Shown here: positions 15,041 through 22,132 of the stretch, piece by piece
Position numbering within the stretch: the stretch's first letter is position 1
Layout: each line of letters opens with the position of its first letter
Source of the DNA: CAZKKF01 sp964553285
GTDB taxonomy: Bacteria > Patescibacteriota > Minisyncoccia > Phycocordibacterales > Zambryskibacteraceae
Reading direction: 5' to 3'
NCBI GenBank assembly: GCA_964553285.1
Contig: CAZKKF010000008.1
Coordinates: forward strand, 1 to 32,735
DNA length: 32,735 nt
Program-made: the position numbers and the translations under genes
Notes under the pieces: generated by a model
Database searches by the model: none
Seen by the model: the letters and a program-made list of their open reading frames with translations, nothing else
Told to the model about the DNA's origin: nothing

Positions 15041-15904
15041 CTACCAAACGCGAAACTCTCCCATCTCTTCGCGCACCACTCCGCGTATGGAAAGCGAAGT
15101 AAGTATGGCGTTTGTCTTGGCAGTATCGGCCTCAAGGGCGCGTATGATGGAGTCCTTGTCCATGGGTTTTTCTTTGAGCAGATCAACTATTCTCTCCTCG
15201 TCCGGAGTGAGGTTTTGGGTTTTTACTTCCACATCCGATTGCCGCGCTTCAATCTTTAGGGCGGCAAGTATGTCATCCGCACTTTTGACAGGCGTTGCTC
15301 CTTCGCGCATCAGATAAAAAGGCCCCTCGCTGTTTGGGGAGAATATACTGCCCGGCACGGCAAAAACTTCTCGTCCGTAGTCCAGGGCAAGCCTTGCTGT
15401 GATCAGCGTGCCCGACTTCATGCTTGCCTCCACTATAAGAGTCGCATGAGAAATGCCCGCCATGATTCTGTTTCTCTGCGGGAATGTCCAGGGTGCGGCG
15501 GGCGTGTCGTCTGGGTATTCGGAGAGAAGCGCTCCGCCGCTTTCAATTATCTTTTTGGCAAGGCCGAGGTGCGCACGCGGGTATATGCATTTGGGCGAGA
15601 GGCCCGAGCCCGGTATGGCAATGGTATGAAGACCGGAGGTCATTGCCGCATGGTGCGCCGTTGAGTCAATGCCCAAAGCAAGACCCGACACTATGCTTAT
15701 GGGGTATCCTGCAAGGCCTTCTATGATGTGCTTTACCACATCCCTGCCGTAGCTTGTTTCTTTGCGCGCGCCCACCACCGCCAAAAGGCGCGCCCCCACA
15801 GCAGGCATCTCTCCCGCTATTCGCAGGTTTTTGGGGGTCTGGGGTATTTCGTCCAGATGTTTTGGCCAGGCCTCTTTGGGCAGGTCGCGTATTTCGTAGG
15901 ACAT
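15041..15904 (-). CDS. dprA: DNA-processing protein DprA (Smf)
   Basis: DprA binds incoming single-stranded DNA and loads RecA during natural transformation. The 287-residue protein has the Rossmann-like core: LLAVVGARKETSYGR near 42, IVSGLALGIDSTAHHAA near 72, TIAIPGSGL near 93, FPQRNRIMAGIS near 138 and EASMKSGTLITARLALDYGREVFAVPG near 157. A C-terminal winged-helix domain follows (LTPDEERIVDLLKEKP onward). ATG 15904 is preferred to 15952 because the divergent promoter region lies between. It is consistent with DNA uptake being retained, as often reported for CPR bacteria. Confidence 0.95.
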   Translation of the reverse strand: MSYEIRDLPKEAWPKHLDEIPQTPKNLRIAGEMPAVGARLLAVVGARKETSYGRDVVKHIIEGLAGYPISIVSGLALGIDSTAHHAAMTSGLHTIAIPGSGLSPKCIYPRAHLGLAKKIIESGGALLSEYPDDTPAAPWTFPQRNRIMAGISHATLIVEASMKSGTLITARLALDYGREVFAVPGSIFSPNSEGPFYLMREGATPVKSADDILAALKIEARQSDVEVKTQNLTPDEERIVDLLKEKPMDKDSIIRALEADTAKTNAILTSLSIRGVVREEMGEFRVW

Positions 15905-15914
15905 AGCTTGTACA

Positions 15915-15961
15915 ATTATATTACAGCTTTTGCCTTGAAGCTTTAGGCACAAACCTATAAG
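15915..15961. promoter_or_regulatory. Divergent dprA/serS promoter region
   Basis: On the minus strand TATAAT (15920-15915) ends ten bases before the dprA ATG. On the plus strand TATAAG (15956-15961) lies 12 bases before the serS ATG, with TTGAAG (15935-15940) at a short 15-base spacing. The -35 boxes are weak on both sides. Confidence 0.4.
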
Positions 15962-15973
15962 CTATCCGTATAT

Positions 15974-17257
15974 ATGTTGGACATAAAGTTCGTTCGCGAC
16001 AATAAAGACCTGGTGGCTCTGGCCGCCAAGAAAAAAAAGATAGCTTTTGACGCGTCTCTGCTTATTGTTGTGGACGACAAGCGCCGCGAGCTTCTTGACT
16101 CGGTGGAGAAAAAGCGCGCCAGGCAAAATGAAGCAAGCGCCGCTATCGGTGCCGGAGCTTCAAACAAAGAAGAGCTTTTGGCGGAGATGAAGATTCTAAA
16201 GGAAGAGCTTCAAAAAGAAGAAGCGGATTTGGCGGAAGTGATGAAAGACTGGCAGAAGCTCATGCTTGAAGTGCCAAACATTCCGGACGTTTCCGTGCCG
16301 GACGGAGAGAGCGATGAGGAAAATGTTGAGATAAAGAAGTGGGGCGAAGCGCCTGCTTTTGAGTTTGCTCCCAAGGATCACATTTCCATAATGACCTCTC
16401 TTGATATGGTGGATTTTGAAAGGGGAGCCAAGGTTTCCGGATTCCGCGGATATTTTTTGAAGAATGAAGGAGCTTTGCTTTCTTTTGCCATCTGGAGGTA
16501 TGCCACAGACTTCTTTATGGCAAAGGGTTTTAGTCCGATGATTGTTCCTTCTCTCGTCAGGCGCGAATCGCTTCTTGGTACCGGCTTTGTGCCCCAGGGA
16601 GAAGAAGATTTGTATAAAACCCAAGACGGAGACTACCTTGCCGGCACTGCGGAAGTTGCCACCATGGGCTACCACTCCGGAGAAGTTATGAGCAGAGCGG
16701 ATTTGCCAAAAAAATATCTCTCATTTTCTCCCTGCTTCAGGCGCGAAGCCGGAAGCCATAGCAAAGACGTAAAAGGTCTCATAAGGGTGCATGAGTTTTT
16801 CAAAGTTGAACAGGTAATACTTTGTGAAGCGAGCCACGAAGAGTCCGTAAAGCGACACGAGGAGCTAAACCGCAACACCGAGGAGTTTATAGAAAGCCTC
16901 GGCATACCTTATCGCACTGTAGTAAACTGCGGCGGAGACCTCGGCCTCGGGCAGGTAAAAAAATACGACATTGAACTTTGGGTTCCGCTTGAGGGCAAGT
17001 ACAGGGAGATATCCTCGGCCTCGTATTTCCACGATTTTCAAACGCGCCGTCTCGGTATTCGTTACAAGGACGATTCTCCGGAGGGCGCAGGATCGCTCAA
17101 GTATGCGCACTCGCTAAACGCTACCGCCGCTCCGACTCCCCGCTTGCTTGTGTCTCTGGTGGAAAACTTCCAAACCGCCGATGGCGGGATAAGGATACCC
17201 GATGTGCTCCAGCCCTATATGGGAGGCCTCAAAGAGATAAAGGCCAAGAACTCATAA
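15974..17257 (+). CDS. serS: Seryl-tRNA synthetase
   Basis: SerS charges tRNA-Ser (and tRNA-Sec) with serine. The 427-residue class II synthetase has the N-terminal long coiled-coil arm (about residues 30-110) that grips the tRNA variable arm. The catalytic core follows: LAGTAEVATMGYHSGE, motif 2 FSPCFRREAGSHSKDVKGLIRVHEFFKVEQ, then SSASYFHDFQTRRLGIRYK, and motif 3 LVSLVENFQTADGGIRIPDVLQPYMGG. The usual motif-3 LNGTALA reads LNATAAP here. It is followed 21 bases later by ftsQ, so the two likely share a transcript. Confidence 0.96.
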   Translation: MLDIKFVRDNKDLVALAAKKKKIAFDASLLIVVDDKRRELLDSVEKKRARQNEASAAIGAGASNKEELLAEMKILKEELQKEEADLAEVMKDWQKLMLEVPNIPDVSVPDGESDEENVEIKKWGEAPAFEFAPKDHISIMTSLDMVDFERGAKVSGFRGYFLKNEGALLSFAIWRYATDFFMAKGFSPMIVPSLVRRESLLGTGFVPQGEEDLYKTQDGDYLAGTAEVATMGYHSGEVMSRADLPKKYLSFSPCFRREAGSHSKDVKGLIRVHEFFKVEQVILCEASHEESVKRHEELNRNTEEFIESLGIPYRTVVNCGGDLGLGQVKKYDIELWVPLEGKYREISSASYFHDFQTRRLGIRYKDDSPEGAGSLKYAHSLNATAAPTPRLLVSLVENFQTADGGIRIPDVLQPYMGGLKEIKAKNS

Positions 17258-17278
17258 CAGGGAACGGGCTTTAAAAAT

Positions 17279-18103
17279 ATGTCTGCAAAAAAACGAAGCT
17301 CCATTTTAGTATCGGAGAAAATAGTCCGCAGGAGGCGCAAGAAAAGAGTCTTCGTGGCCATACTCGCGGCGGTCGCCATACTCGCGGCCATACTTTTGCC
17401 CGCCATCGCTTTGTCTTTGGGCTTTTTGTCCATCTCCGATGTAAAGGTGAACGGCGCGAGAGTTCTTTCTGCAGACTCCATCCGGCAGGCTGCGTCTTCA
17501 CATTTATCCGGATCGTATCTTTTTATATACGGCAAAGACAGTGCACTGCTTTATCCGAGAGGCGCCATCAAAAAAAGCCTGCTTTCCGCTTTTCCGCGCA
17601 TAGAAAACGTAGACACGAATTTTCTTTTTGGGCAGGGACTGCTTGAGATCAACATAAAAGAGAGGGAGCAATATGCTCTGTGGTGCAAAGAACGGCAGTG
17701 CTTTTTTGTGGACAATCGCGGGCTTGTGCTCGATGAGGCCCACGACTGGGAATCGGAAGCGTTTATGGTATTTACCGGAAAGTGGGGAGAGGAGGACGCC
17801 GGTGCGGGGGAAAAGCTCATGCCGGAGGCGGCCTTTGCGGAGACCCTTCTCTTTCTGAACGGACTTAATGCTCTAAACCTCACTCCGCGCGCCGTGGAAA
17901 TTGTCTCCGGTGAGGAGTATGCGGTGAAGCTTTATCCCGCAGGTTCTTTGCGCGTTTCCCGCCTGCTCTCTCCTGCGCAGACTTTGGATAATTTGAGTTC
18001 GGTTTTGTCCGACAAGAGCCTGCCCTTGCTCGCAGAAGAAGGGGGGCTGTCGGTGGAATATATAGACTTGCGCTTCGGCAACAGGGTTTTCTTTCCGCGC
18101 TAA
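17279..18103 (+). CDS. ftsQ: FtsQ/DivIB-like cell-division protein (POTRA domain)
   Basis: FtsQ/DivIB is a bitopic divisome protein that links early and late division proteins. The 274-residue protein has a very basic N-terminus (EKIVRRRRKKR), one membrane helix (about 24-48), a POTRA domain starting ISDVKVNGARVLSADSIR (about 52-120), and the FtsQ beta-domain. The end, VEYIDLRFGNRVFF, matches the classic FtsQ/DivIB C-terminal strand. It follows serS by 21 bases and precedes dus. Other division genes are not in the window, so it stands outside a dcw cluster. Confidence 0.85.
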   Translation: MSAKKRSSILVSEKIVRRRRKKRVFVAILAAVAILAAILLPAIALSLGFLSISDVKVNGARVLSADSIRQAASSHLSGSYLFIYGKDSALLYPRGAIKKSLLSAFPRIENVDTNFLFGQGLLEINIKEREQYALWCKERQCFFVDNRGLVLDEAHDWESEAFMVFTGKWGEEDAGAGEKLMPEAAFAETLLFLNGLNALNLTPRAVEIVSGEEYAVKLYPAGSLRVSRLLSPAQTLDNLSSVLSDKSLPLLAEEGGLSVEYIDLRFGNRVFFPR

Positions 18104-18148
18104 CTTTTTGCTGTCGGTCTGTTTTGGTGTAGTGTGTCTTTTGCAGCA

Positions 18149-19144
18149 ATGGAAAAGAACGACAACTTTTGGCTGAAGCTTCAAAAGCCCATCATGGTAC
18201 TGGCACCTATGGCCGATGTTACGGACGCGGCTTTCCGCCGCCTGATTGCCAAATACGGCAAGCCCGATGTGATGTGGACGGAGTTTGTGTCTGCAGACGG
18301 CCTTGCCATGGCACCCCAAGAAGGCCGCGACAAGCTCCTGCTTGATCTGCGTTACACCGAAGGCGAGCGGCCTATAGTGGCGCAGTTTTTTACTTCAAAC
18401 ACTGACCACATGAGGAAGGCGGCCAGGCTTGCCGCAGAGCTTGGTTTTGACGGCATAGACATCAACATGGGATGTCCCGACAGGGGAGTGGAGAAGCAGG
18501 GCGCGGGCGCGGCTCTTATCAAAAATCCCAAAAGAGCGCGGGAGCTGATACGCGCGGCAAAAGAAGGGGCAGAAGAAGCAGCCCGATCTCTTCCTGTGTC
18601 GGTCAAAACCCGCATAGGCTACAACAAAGACGAGATAGGTACGACAGATGGTGGCTGGATTGCAGAGCTCCTTGCAGAGCATCCTGCGGTGCTCACCCTC
18701 CATGCCCGTACCAGAAAAGAGATGTCCAAAGTACCCGCCAGATGGGAAGCCGTGAAGCGGGTGGTTGAAATACGAAACAAAATCTCTCCCGACACTCTGA
18801 TATTTGGAAACGGCGATGCCCGTGACGTGGCCCATGCCAAAGAGCTTGCCGCCGAATCGGGAGCGGACGGTGTTATGCTCGGGCGGGCAATTTTTGGTAT
18901 GCCCTGGTTGTTTGCGGGCCATGAGCCGTCTGTGAAAGAAAAACTCTTGGTACTCATTGAGCACACCAAGCTTTTTGAAGAGCTCATGACCGGAGCCAAA
19001 AACTTCGCCGTTATGAAAAAACATTTCAAAGTCTATGTGAACGGATTTGACGGAGCAAGCGATTTGAGGATGCGCCTGATGGAGGCGGAAAATGCATCCG
19101 AAGTGGAATTTGTCATAAAAAACTTTCTCGCATCTTTGCGCTAA
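18149..19144 (+). CDS. dus: tRNA-dihydrouridine synthase (Dus family)
   Basis: An FMN enzyme that reduces uridines in tRNA D-loops. The 331-residue TIM-barrel protein has LAPMADVTDAAFRRL near 15, AQFFTSNTDHM near 78, DINMGCPDRGVEKQGAGAAL near 105 with the catalytic cysteine, SVKTRIGY near 150, LHARTRKE near 185, and IFGNGDARD followed by GADGVMLGRAIFGMPW. It most resembles DusB, but the subtype is not certain. I use ATG 18149, not GTG 18134. The gene ends at a long hairpin and may follow ftsQ on the same transcript. Confidence 0.92.
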   Translation: MEKNDNFWLKLQKPIMVLAPMADVTDAAFRRLIAKYGKPDVMWTEFVSADGLAMAPQEGRDKLLLDLRYTEGERPIVAQFFTSNTDHMRKAARLAAELGFDGIDINMGCPDRGVEKQGAGAALIKNPKRARELIRAAKEGAEEAARSLPVSVKTRIGYNKDEIGTTDGGWIAELLAEHPAVLTLHARTRKEMSKVPARWEAVKRVVEIRNKISPDTLIFGNGDARDVAHAKELAAESGADGVMLGRAIFGMPWLFAGHEPSVKEKLLVLIEHTKLFEELMTGAKNFAVMKKHFKVYVNGFDGASDLRMRLMEAENASEVEFVIKNFLASLR

Positions 19145-19145
19145 A

Positions 19146-19176
19146 CCCCACACCAAGGTGACACCTTGGCGTGGGG
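19146..19176. terminator. Long hairpin after dus (terminator-like repeat)
   Basis: CCCCACACCAAGGTG and CACCTTGGCGTGGGG form a 15-position stem with one A-C mismatch and a one-base centre. There is no U-tract on the plus strand. It may be a dispersed palindromic repeat rather than a true terminator. Confidence 0.5.
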
Positions 19177-19234
19177 TAACGAGGCTTTATATAAGGCCAA
19201 AGACCGCCGTATTTGGGCGTATTACCTTTGGCGC

Positions 19235-19262
19235 TTGACATAAAAACTGTATATGCTATAAT
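19235..19262 (+). promoter_or_regulatory. Near-consensus sigma-70 promoter of an orphan RNA
   Basis: TTGACA (19235-19240), a 16-base spacer and TATAAT (19257-19262) preceded by TGC, giving consensus -35, -10 and extended -10 together. It is the best promoter seen in the window. The predicted start is about 19268. Confidence 0.85.
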
Positions 19263-19267
19263 AGGGG

Positions 19268-19456
19268 AAGAAGGGTAGTAAGTACACACAAAAGTGGTTG
19301 CCAGCCTGCTGTCAGGGTTCGTTTGGTGGGGCCCGGAATCCCCACCGCCCAGGAGGCAGTCAGGCTGGCGCCACACAAGTACACAGGTCGCGTTCGCGGC
19401 CTTGAAGTAATACGAGGGCACTGAGCAGAAATGCGAGGTGCCCTCATTTATTTTTT
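19268..19456 (+). ncRNA. Orphan structured non-coding RNA (about 190 nt)
   Basis: The unit has a consensus promoter and an intrinsic terminator but no convincing reading frame. Its core is a long interrupted hairpin. GTGG pairs with CCAC (19294-19297 with 19371-19374), GCCAGCCTG with CAGGCTGGC (19300-19308 with 19361-19369), CTG with CAG, GGG with CCC, and GGTGGGG with CCCCACC (19325-19331 with 19340-19346). A small side hairpin (19386-19401) lies on the 3' side. The layout loosely recalls 6S RNA (long hairpin, side hairpin in the 3' strand of a central loop), but no closing stem was found. It lacks the SRP, tmRNA and RNase P signatures I looked for. Family unknown. Confidence 0.65.
19414..19456 (+). 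terminator. Intrinsic terminator of the orphan RNA
   Basis: GAGGGCAC (19414-19421) pairs with GTGCCCTC (19438-19445), with a 16-base loop, then ATTTATTTTTT. Confidence 0.85.
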
Positions 19457-19895
19457 ATAACGAGTTTTGGATTGTGTGTATTCTCCCGCTTGACGTTATT
19501 TTTCAAAGTAGTACCTTGGCTTATAGGATGTTCCCGCGGTGTGGCAGAACGCCGCGTTTCTCGCAATCTGATATAAGTGCGCTGATGCGTGCAAGGAGGA
19601 GGGTACCCAGGAACCGAAAGTGGAGGACCCAAGCAAGCCTGCCCGTATTGGATCGGCTGCGGGCAGTCAAAAAGGTGAGAGATCGTCACATCCCTGCGGC
19701 TGGCACCGCCGCTGCGCCTCTGCCGACGCATACAGTGCGAAAGCGCGCCCTCCCAAAGGCGCGCTTTGTACATTTCAAAATATATTGACATTCATATGAC
19801 AATATGGTAAACATCTATACGGAACAACTCCGGCGGTTTCGCCGGAAATAGGCTCTTTCAGCCTAACCATACAACCCCAGTCAGGAGAACTTCCC
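19457..19895. other. Gene-poor stretch with a second hairpin and a promoter
   Basis: No gene is supported here. A basic 67-codon frame from ATG 19583 ends in the hairpin region and has no ribosome-binding site. A 10-bp hairpin, AAAGCGCGCC with GGCGCGCTTT (19740-19749 with 19758-19767), looks like the end of some transcript. CTGCCCG and CGGGCAG (near 19640-19666) can also pair. A candidate promoter for the lipoprotein follows at 19785-19813, and a small hairpin lies at about 19830-19845. Confidence 0.5.
19785..19813 (+). promoter_or_regulatory. Probable promoter of the lipoprotein gene
   Basis: TTGACA (19785-19790), a 17-base spacer and TAAACA (19808-19813). The leader would be about 75 bases. 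A Shine-Dalgarno site (AGGAG) precedes the GTG start at 19896. Confidence 0.5.
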
Positions 19896-20567
19896 GTGCG
19901 TGCTTTCTTGCTCGTCTGCCTGTTGGCGGTTGCGGCCTGTACGCGGGATGATGCCTCGTGCGTCACCTGCGTTTACTACCCGCCTCCGCCACCACCCCCG
20001 CCTCCGGCGGCGACCATCGCCCTCTCCTTGAGCGTGCATGAACTGACGCTTGAGGTTGGAGAAAGCCACCGGGTCATCGCCAAGGCGGTGTGCTCGGACG
20101 GCTCACCCGTATCCCAGGCATTTGCCTGGCGTTCGGCGAGTAACGCCATCGCCACGGTGGAGCCCGACGGCACCATCCGTGGTGTGTCACCCGGCTCTGT
20201 CTGGGTGAGGGCGACTTACGAGGACGGCCGGCACATGTCTGTGCTGGTCAAGGTCAACAGCCCGCCACCCCCGCCTCCGGCGCAAAGTCCGGTGAGGGAA
20301 CTCGCCTTTCGGGGCGATTCCCTTATCACGATCTCTGTCGGGCAGAAGCTCGTGATGCCGCGCCCGTCGCTCATCATGAACGACAGCACGGCAACTCGAG
20401 ACCTTACCTGGACGACGTCTGACCCCATGAGGGTTGGCGTCAACCAAAACACAGGCGAGATTACGGGTATCGCCGCACCTGGCGAAGTCCTGATCTGCGC
20501 GCGCGCCAAGGCGGATCCTGCCTTCATGGCCTGCTACCCGAGGCGTGTGAGGGTAATCTCGCCTTAG
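19896..20567 (+). CDS. Lipoprotein with proline-rich linkers and two Ig-like (BIG2-type) domains
   Basis: A 223-residue exported protein with a GTG start set by AGGAGAAC upstream. A short signal peptide ends in the lipobox AVAAC (C16). A first linker of nine prolines is followed by an Ig-like domain (about 47-122: VHELTLEVGESHRVIAKAV, then WRSASNAIATVEPDGTIRGVSPGSVWVRAT). After a second proline run comes another Ig-like domain ending ITGIAAPGEVLICARA. BIG2 domains usually serve in surface adhesion. It is a single-gene unit with its own promoter and terminator. The base composition and SD-led style differ from neighbours, suggesting transfer. Confidence 0.8.
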   Translation: MRAFLLVCLLAVAACTRDDASCVTCVYYPPPPPPPPPAATIALSLSVHELTLEVGESHRVIAKAVCSDGSPVSQAFAWRSASNAIATVEPDGTIRGVSPGSVWVRATYEDGRHMSVLVKVNSPPPPPPAQSPVRELAFRGDSLITISVGQKLVMPRPSLIMNDSTATRDLTWTTSDPMRVGVNQNTGEITGIAAPGEVLICARAKADPAFMACYPRRVRVISP

Positions 20568-20612
20568 GGCGGGGTGAGTTGTATGGGGTTTAGGCTAACC
20601 CCAAAAGGGGAG

Positions 20613-20639
20613 AAGGCGAGCGCAGATGCTCGCCTTTTT
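20613..20639 (+). terminator. Terminator of the lipoprotein gene
   Basis: AAGGCGAGC (20613-20621) pairs with GCTCGCCTT (20628-20636), then a T-run. A second hairpin, GGGGTT with AACCCC (20585-20602), lies just upstream. Confidence 0.9.
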
Positions 20640-20702
20640 CTATGCTTGTTTTTTTCTTCATCTTCCCTTGCCCTTAGGCTTCGCAAAAGATAAGCTATTT
20701 GC

Positions 20703-21758
20703 ATGCCAAAAAACTCACAAGACGCGCGAGTGCTCTACAGAAAGTATCGCCCCGCAAGCTTCAAGGACGTATCGGGCCAGGATCATATCGTATCCGTGCT
20801 TGAAGCGGCCATAAAAGACGGCAACATGAGCCACGCTTATCTTTTTTCCGGCTCGCGCGGTACGGGCAAGACTTCTGTGGCCAGGATTTTTGCAAAAGCC
20901 ATAGGCACGAGTGTAAACGATCTCCACGAGCTTGATGCCGCTTCCCAAAATGGCGTTGATGACATCCGCTCTCTTACAGACTCCGTAAACACATATCCTT
21001 TTGATTCAAAATACAAGGTATACATTTTGGATGAAGTACACATGTTTTCCAAAAGCGCCTGGAATGCGTTTCTAAAGACTTTGGAAGAGCCCCCCGCTCA
21101 TGTCATTTTTATTCTGGCTACCACCGAGCTTGATAAAGTGCCCGATACTGTCTTTTCCAGATGCCAGACTTTTGAGTTTAGAAGGCCCGGTGAGATGGTC
21201 TTGAGGGAGTTTGCCGAAAGAGCGGCCAAGGCGGAGGGCTTTTCTCTTTCTCCTGATGCGGCAGAGCTTGTGGCCCTAATGGGAGACGGCTCTTTCAGGG
21301 ACACTTTGAGTATTCTGCAAAAAGTTCTCTCCTTCACGGATGGAAAGAAAGTATCTGCCGAGGATGTGGAAACTGTTACCGGCGCGCCAAGGAAGTCGCT
21401 CGTGGATGACTTTGTACGCGGCGTGTCCGAGGGGGATGTATCAAAGAGCATAAGCGTCTTAAACGAAGCTTCGTCTCTCAATCTGGAAATGAAAGTGTTC
21501 AGCCTGCTTGTACTTCACAGAGCGCGAGCAGTGCTTCTGATGAGATTTGATAAAAGTTCCAAAGAAGCCCTTGAAGAAAGGTTCTCCGCCGAAGAGCTGG
21601 CCTTCCTTGAATCCATGGCAGGGGACAAGGGCTCCAAGCTAAATGCCGCCGCCCTGGCAGAGCTTCTATCGGCCCACATGGCCACAGGACGCACGGCCAT
21701 CCCCGCTCTTCCCCTTGAGCTTGCTTTGATGAGGATAATGGAAGAAGTCAAAAGGTAG
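20703..21758 (+). CDS. dnaX: DNA polymerase III gamma subunit (short DnaX, no zinc module)
   Basis: DnaX is the AAA+ clamp-loader motor of the replicase. The 351-residue protein has VLYRKYRPASFKDVSGQ at the start, Walker A GSRGTGKT (50-57), DAASQNGVDDIRSL near 78, Walker B VYILDEVHMFS near 105 and the sensor-1 region near 140. Between Walker A and DAAS the four-cysteine zinc insert of typical DnaX is missing, replaced by about ten residues (GTSVNDLHEL). The tau-specific C-terminal domains are also absent. TTGCCC, a 17-base spacer and TAAGCT end six bases before the ATG. It lies between the lipoprotein and tRNA-Gln. Confidence 0.94.
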   Translation: MPKNSQDARVLYRKYRPASFKDVSGQDHIVSVLEAAIKDGNMSHAYLFSGSRGTGKTSVARIFAKAIGTSVNDLHELDAASQNGVDDIRSLTDSVNTYPFDSKYKVYILDEVHMFSKSAWNAFLKTLEEPPAHVIFILATTELDKVPDTVFSRCQTFEFRRPGEMVLREFAERAAKAEGFSLSPDAAELVALMGDGSFRDTLSILQKVLSFTDGKKVSAEDVETVTGAPRKSLVDDFVRGVSEGDVSKSISVLNEASSLNLEMKVFSLLVLHRARAVLLMRFDKSSKEALEERFSAEELAFLESMAGDKGSKLNAAALAELLSAHMATGRTAIPALPLELALMRIMEEVKR

Positions 21759-21800
21759 GTTAAGAAAACTTTTACGCTTTTCGATGCATCGCTCTTTATA

Positions 21801-21834
21801 CAAAAAAGCGGCGTCCACGCGAGCGGGCGCCGCC
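21801..21834 (-). terminator. Hairpin with minus-strand T-run
   Basis: GCGGCG and CGCCGC flank about 15 bases. On the minus strand the hairpin is followed by TTTTTTG. No minus-strand gene was found to need it, so it may serve dnaX poorly or an unseen transcript. Confidence 0.45.
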
Positions 21835-21862
21835 GTGTCGCATAGATTACCAGGAGGCATTT

Positions 21863-21889
21863 GTGGCACATATTGAATCAGGCAGGTAA
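21863..21889 (+). other. Eight-codon mini-ORF with a strong Shine-Dalgarno site
   Basis: CAGGAGG ends six bases before GTG GCA CAT ATT GAA TCA GGC AGG TAA (VAHIESGR). The ribosome-binding site is the best in this part of the window yet serves only a tiny frame. It may be a leader peptide or a remnant of a lost gene. Confidence 0.3.
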
Positions 21890-21927
21890 AAGCTATAAGC
21901 TAGGTCTGTGCGGTATCGTCATAAATC

Positions 21928-21975
21928 TGCCGGATCGTCCCTCGGCCGTAGTCCTTTGGCTATCGCTTGAGGATG
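21928..21975 (+). pseudogene. Degraded partial copy of tRNA-Gln
   Basis: TGCCGGATCGTC at 21928-21939 equals the first 12 bases of tRNA-Gln 68 bases downstream. A later CCTTTGG also matches the anticodon region, but the arms do not pair. It looks like a decayed duplicate. Confidence 0.45.
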
Positions 21976-21995
21976 GTAGTGATATGCAGAAAAAT

Positions 21996-22069
21996 TGCCG
22001 GATCGTCTAATGGTAGGACATCGCCCTTTGGAGGCGAGTATCTTGGTTCGAGTCCAAGTCCGGCAACCA
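21996..22069 (+). tRNA. tRNA-Gln (TTG)
   Basis: A 74-base tRNA with encoded CCA (22067-22069). Acceptor stem TGCCGGA with TCCGGCA. The anticodon stem-loop CGCC-CTTTGGA-GGCG gives anticodon TTG. T-arm CTTGGTTCGAGTCCAAG. It lies at the edge of the lower-GC xseAB segment. Confidence 0.95.
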
Positions 22070-22132
22070 ACCTAAGAAAGGGCGGGATTTAGGATGCTTT
22101 TGGTCTGGTAAAAATATTACAACGAACAACCC

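Noticed and set aside
19268..19456. Signal recognition particle RNA, tmRNA or RNase P RNA
   Set aside because: The SRP GGAAG/AGCAG domain, the tmRNA tRNA-like ends and the RNase P GAGGAAAGTCC block are all absent.
19583..19786. Basic 67-codon frame (MRARRRVPR...)
   Set aside because: No ribosome-binding site; it runs through a hairpin and shows Arg-rich composition typical of chance frames in GC-rich DNA.
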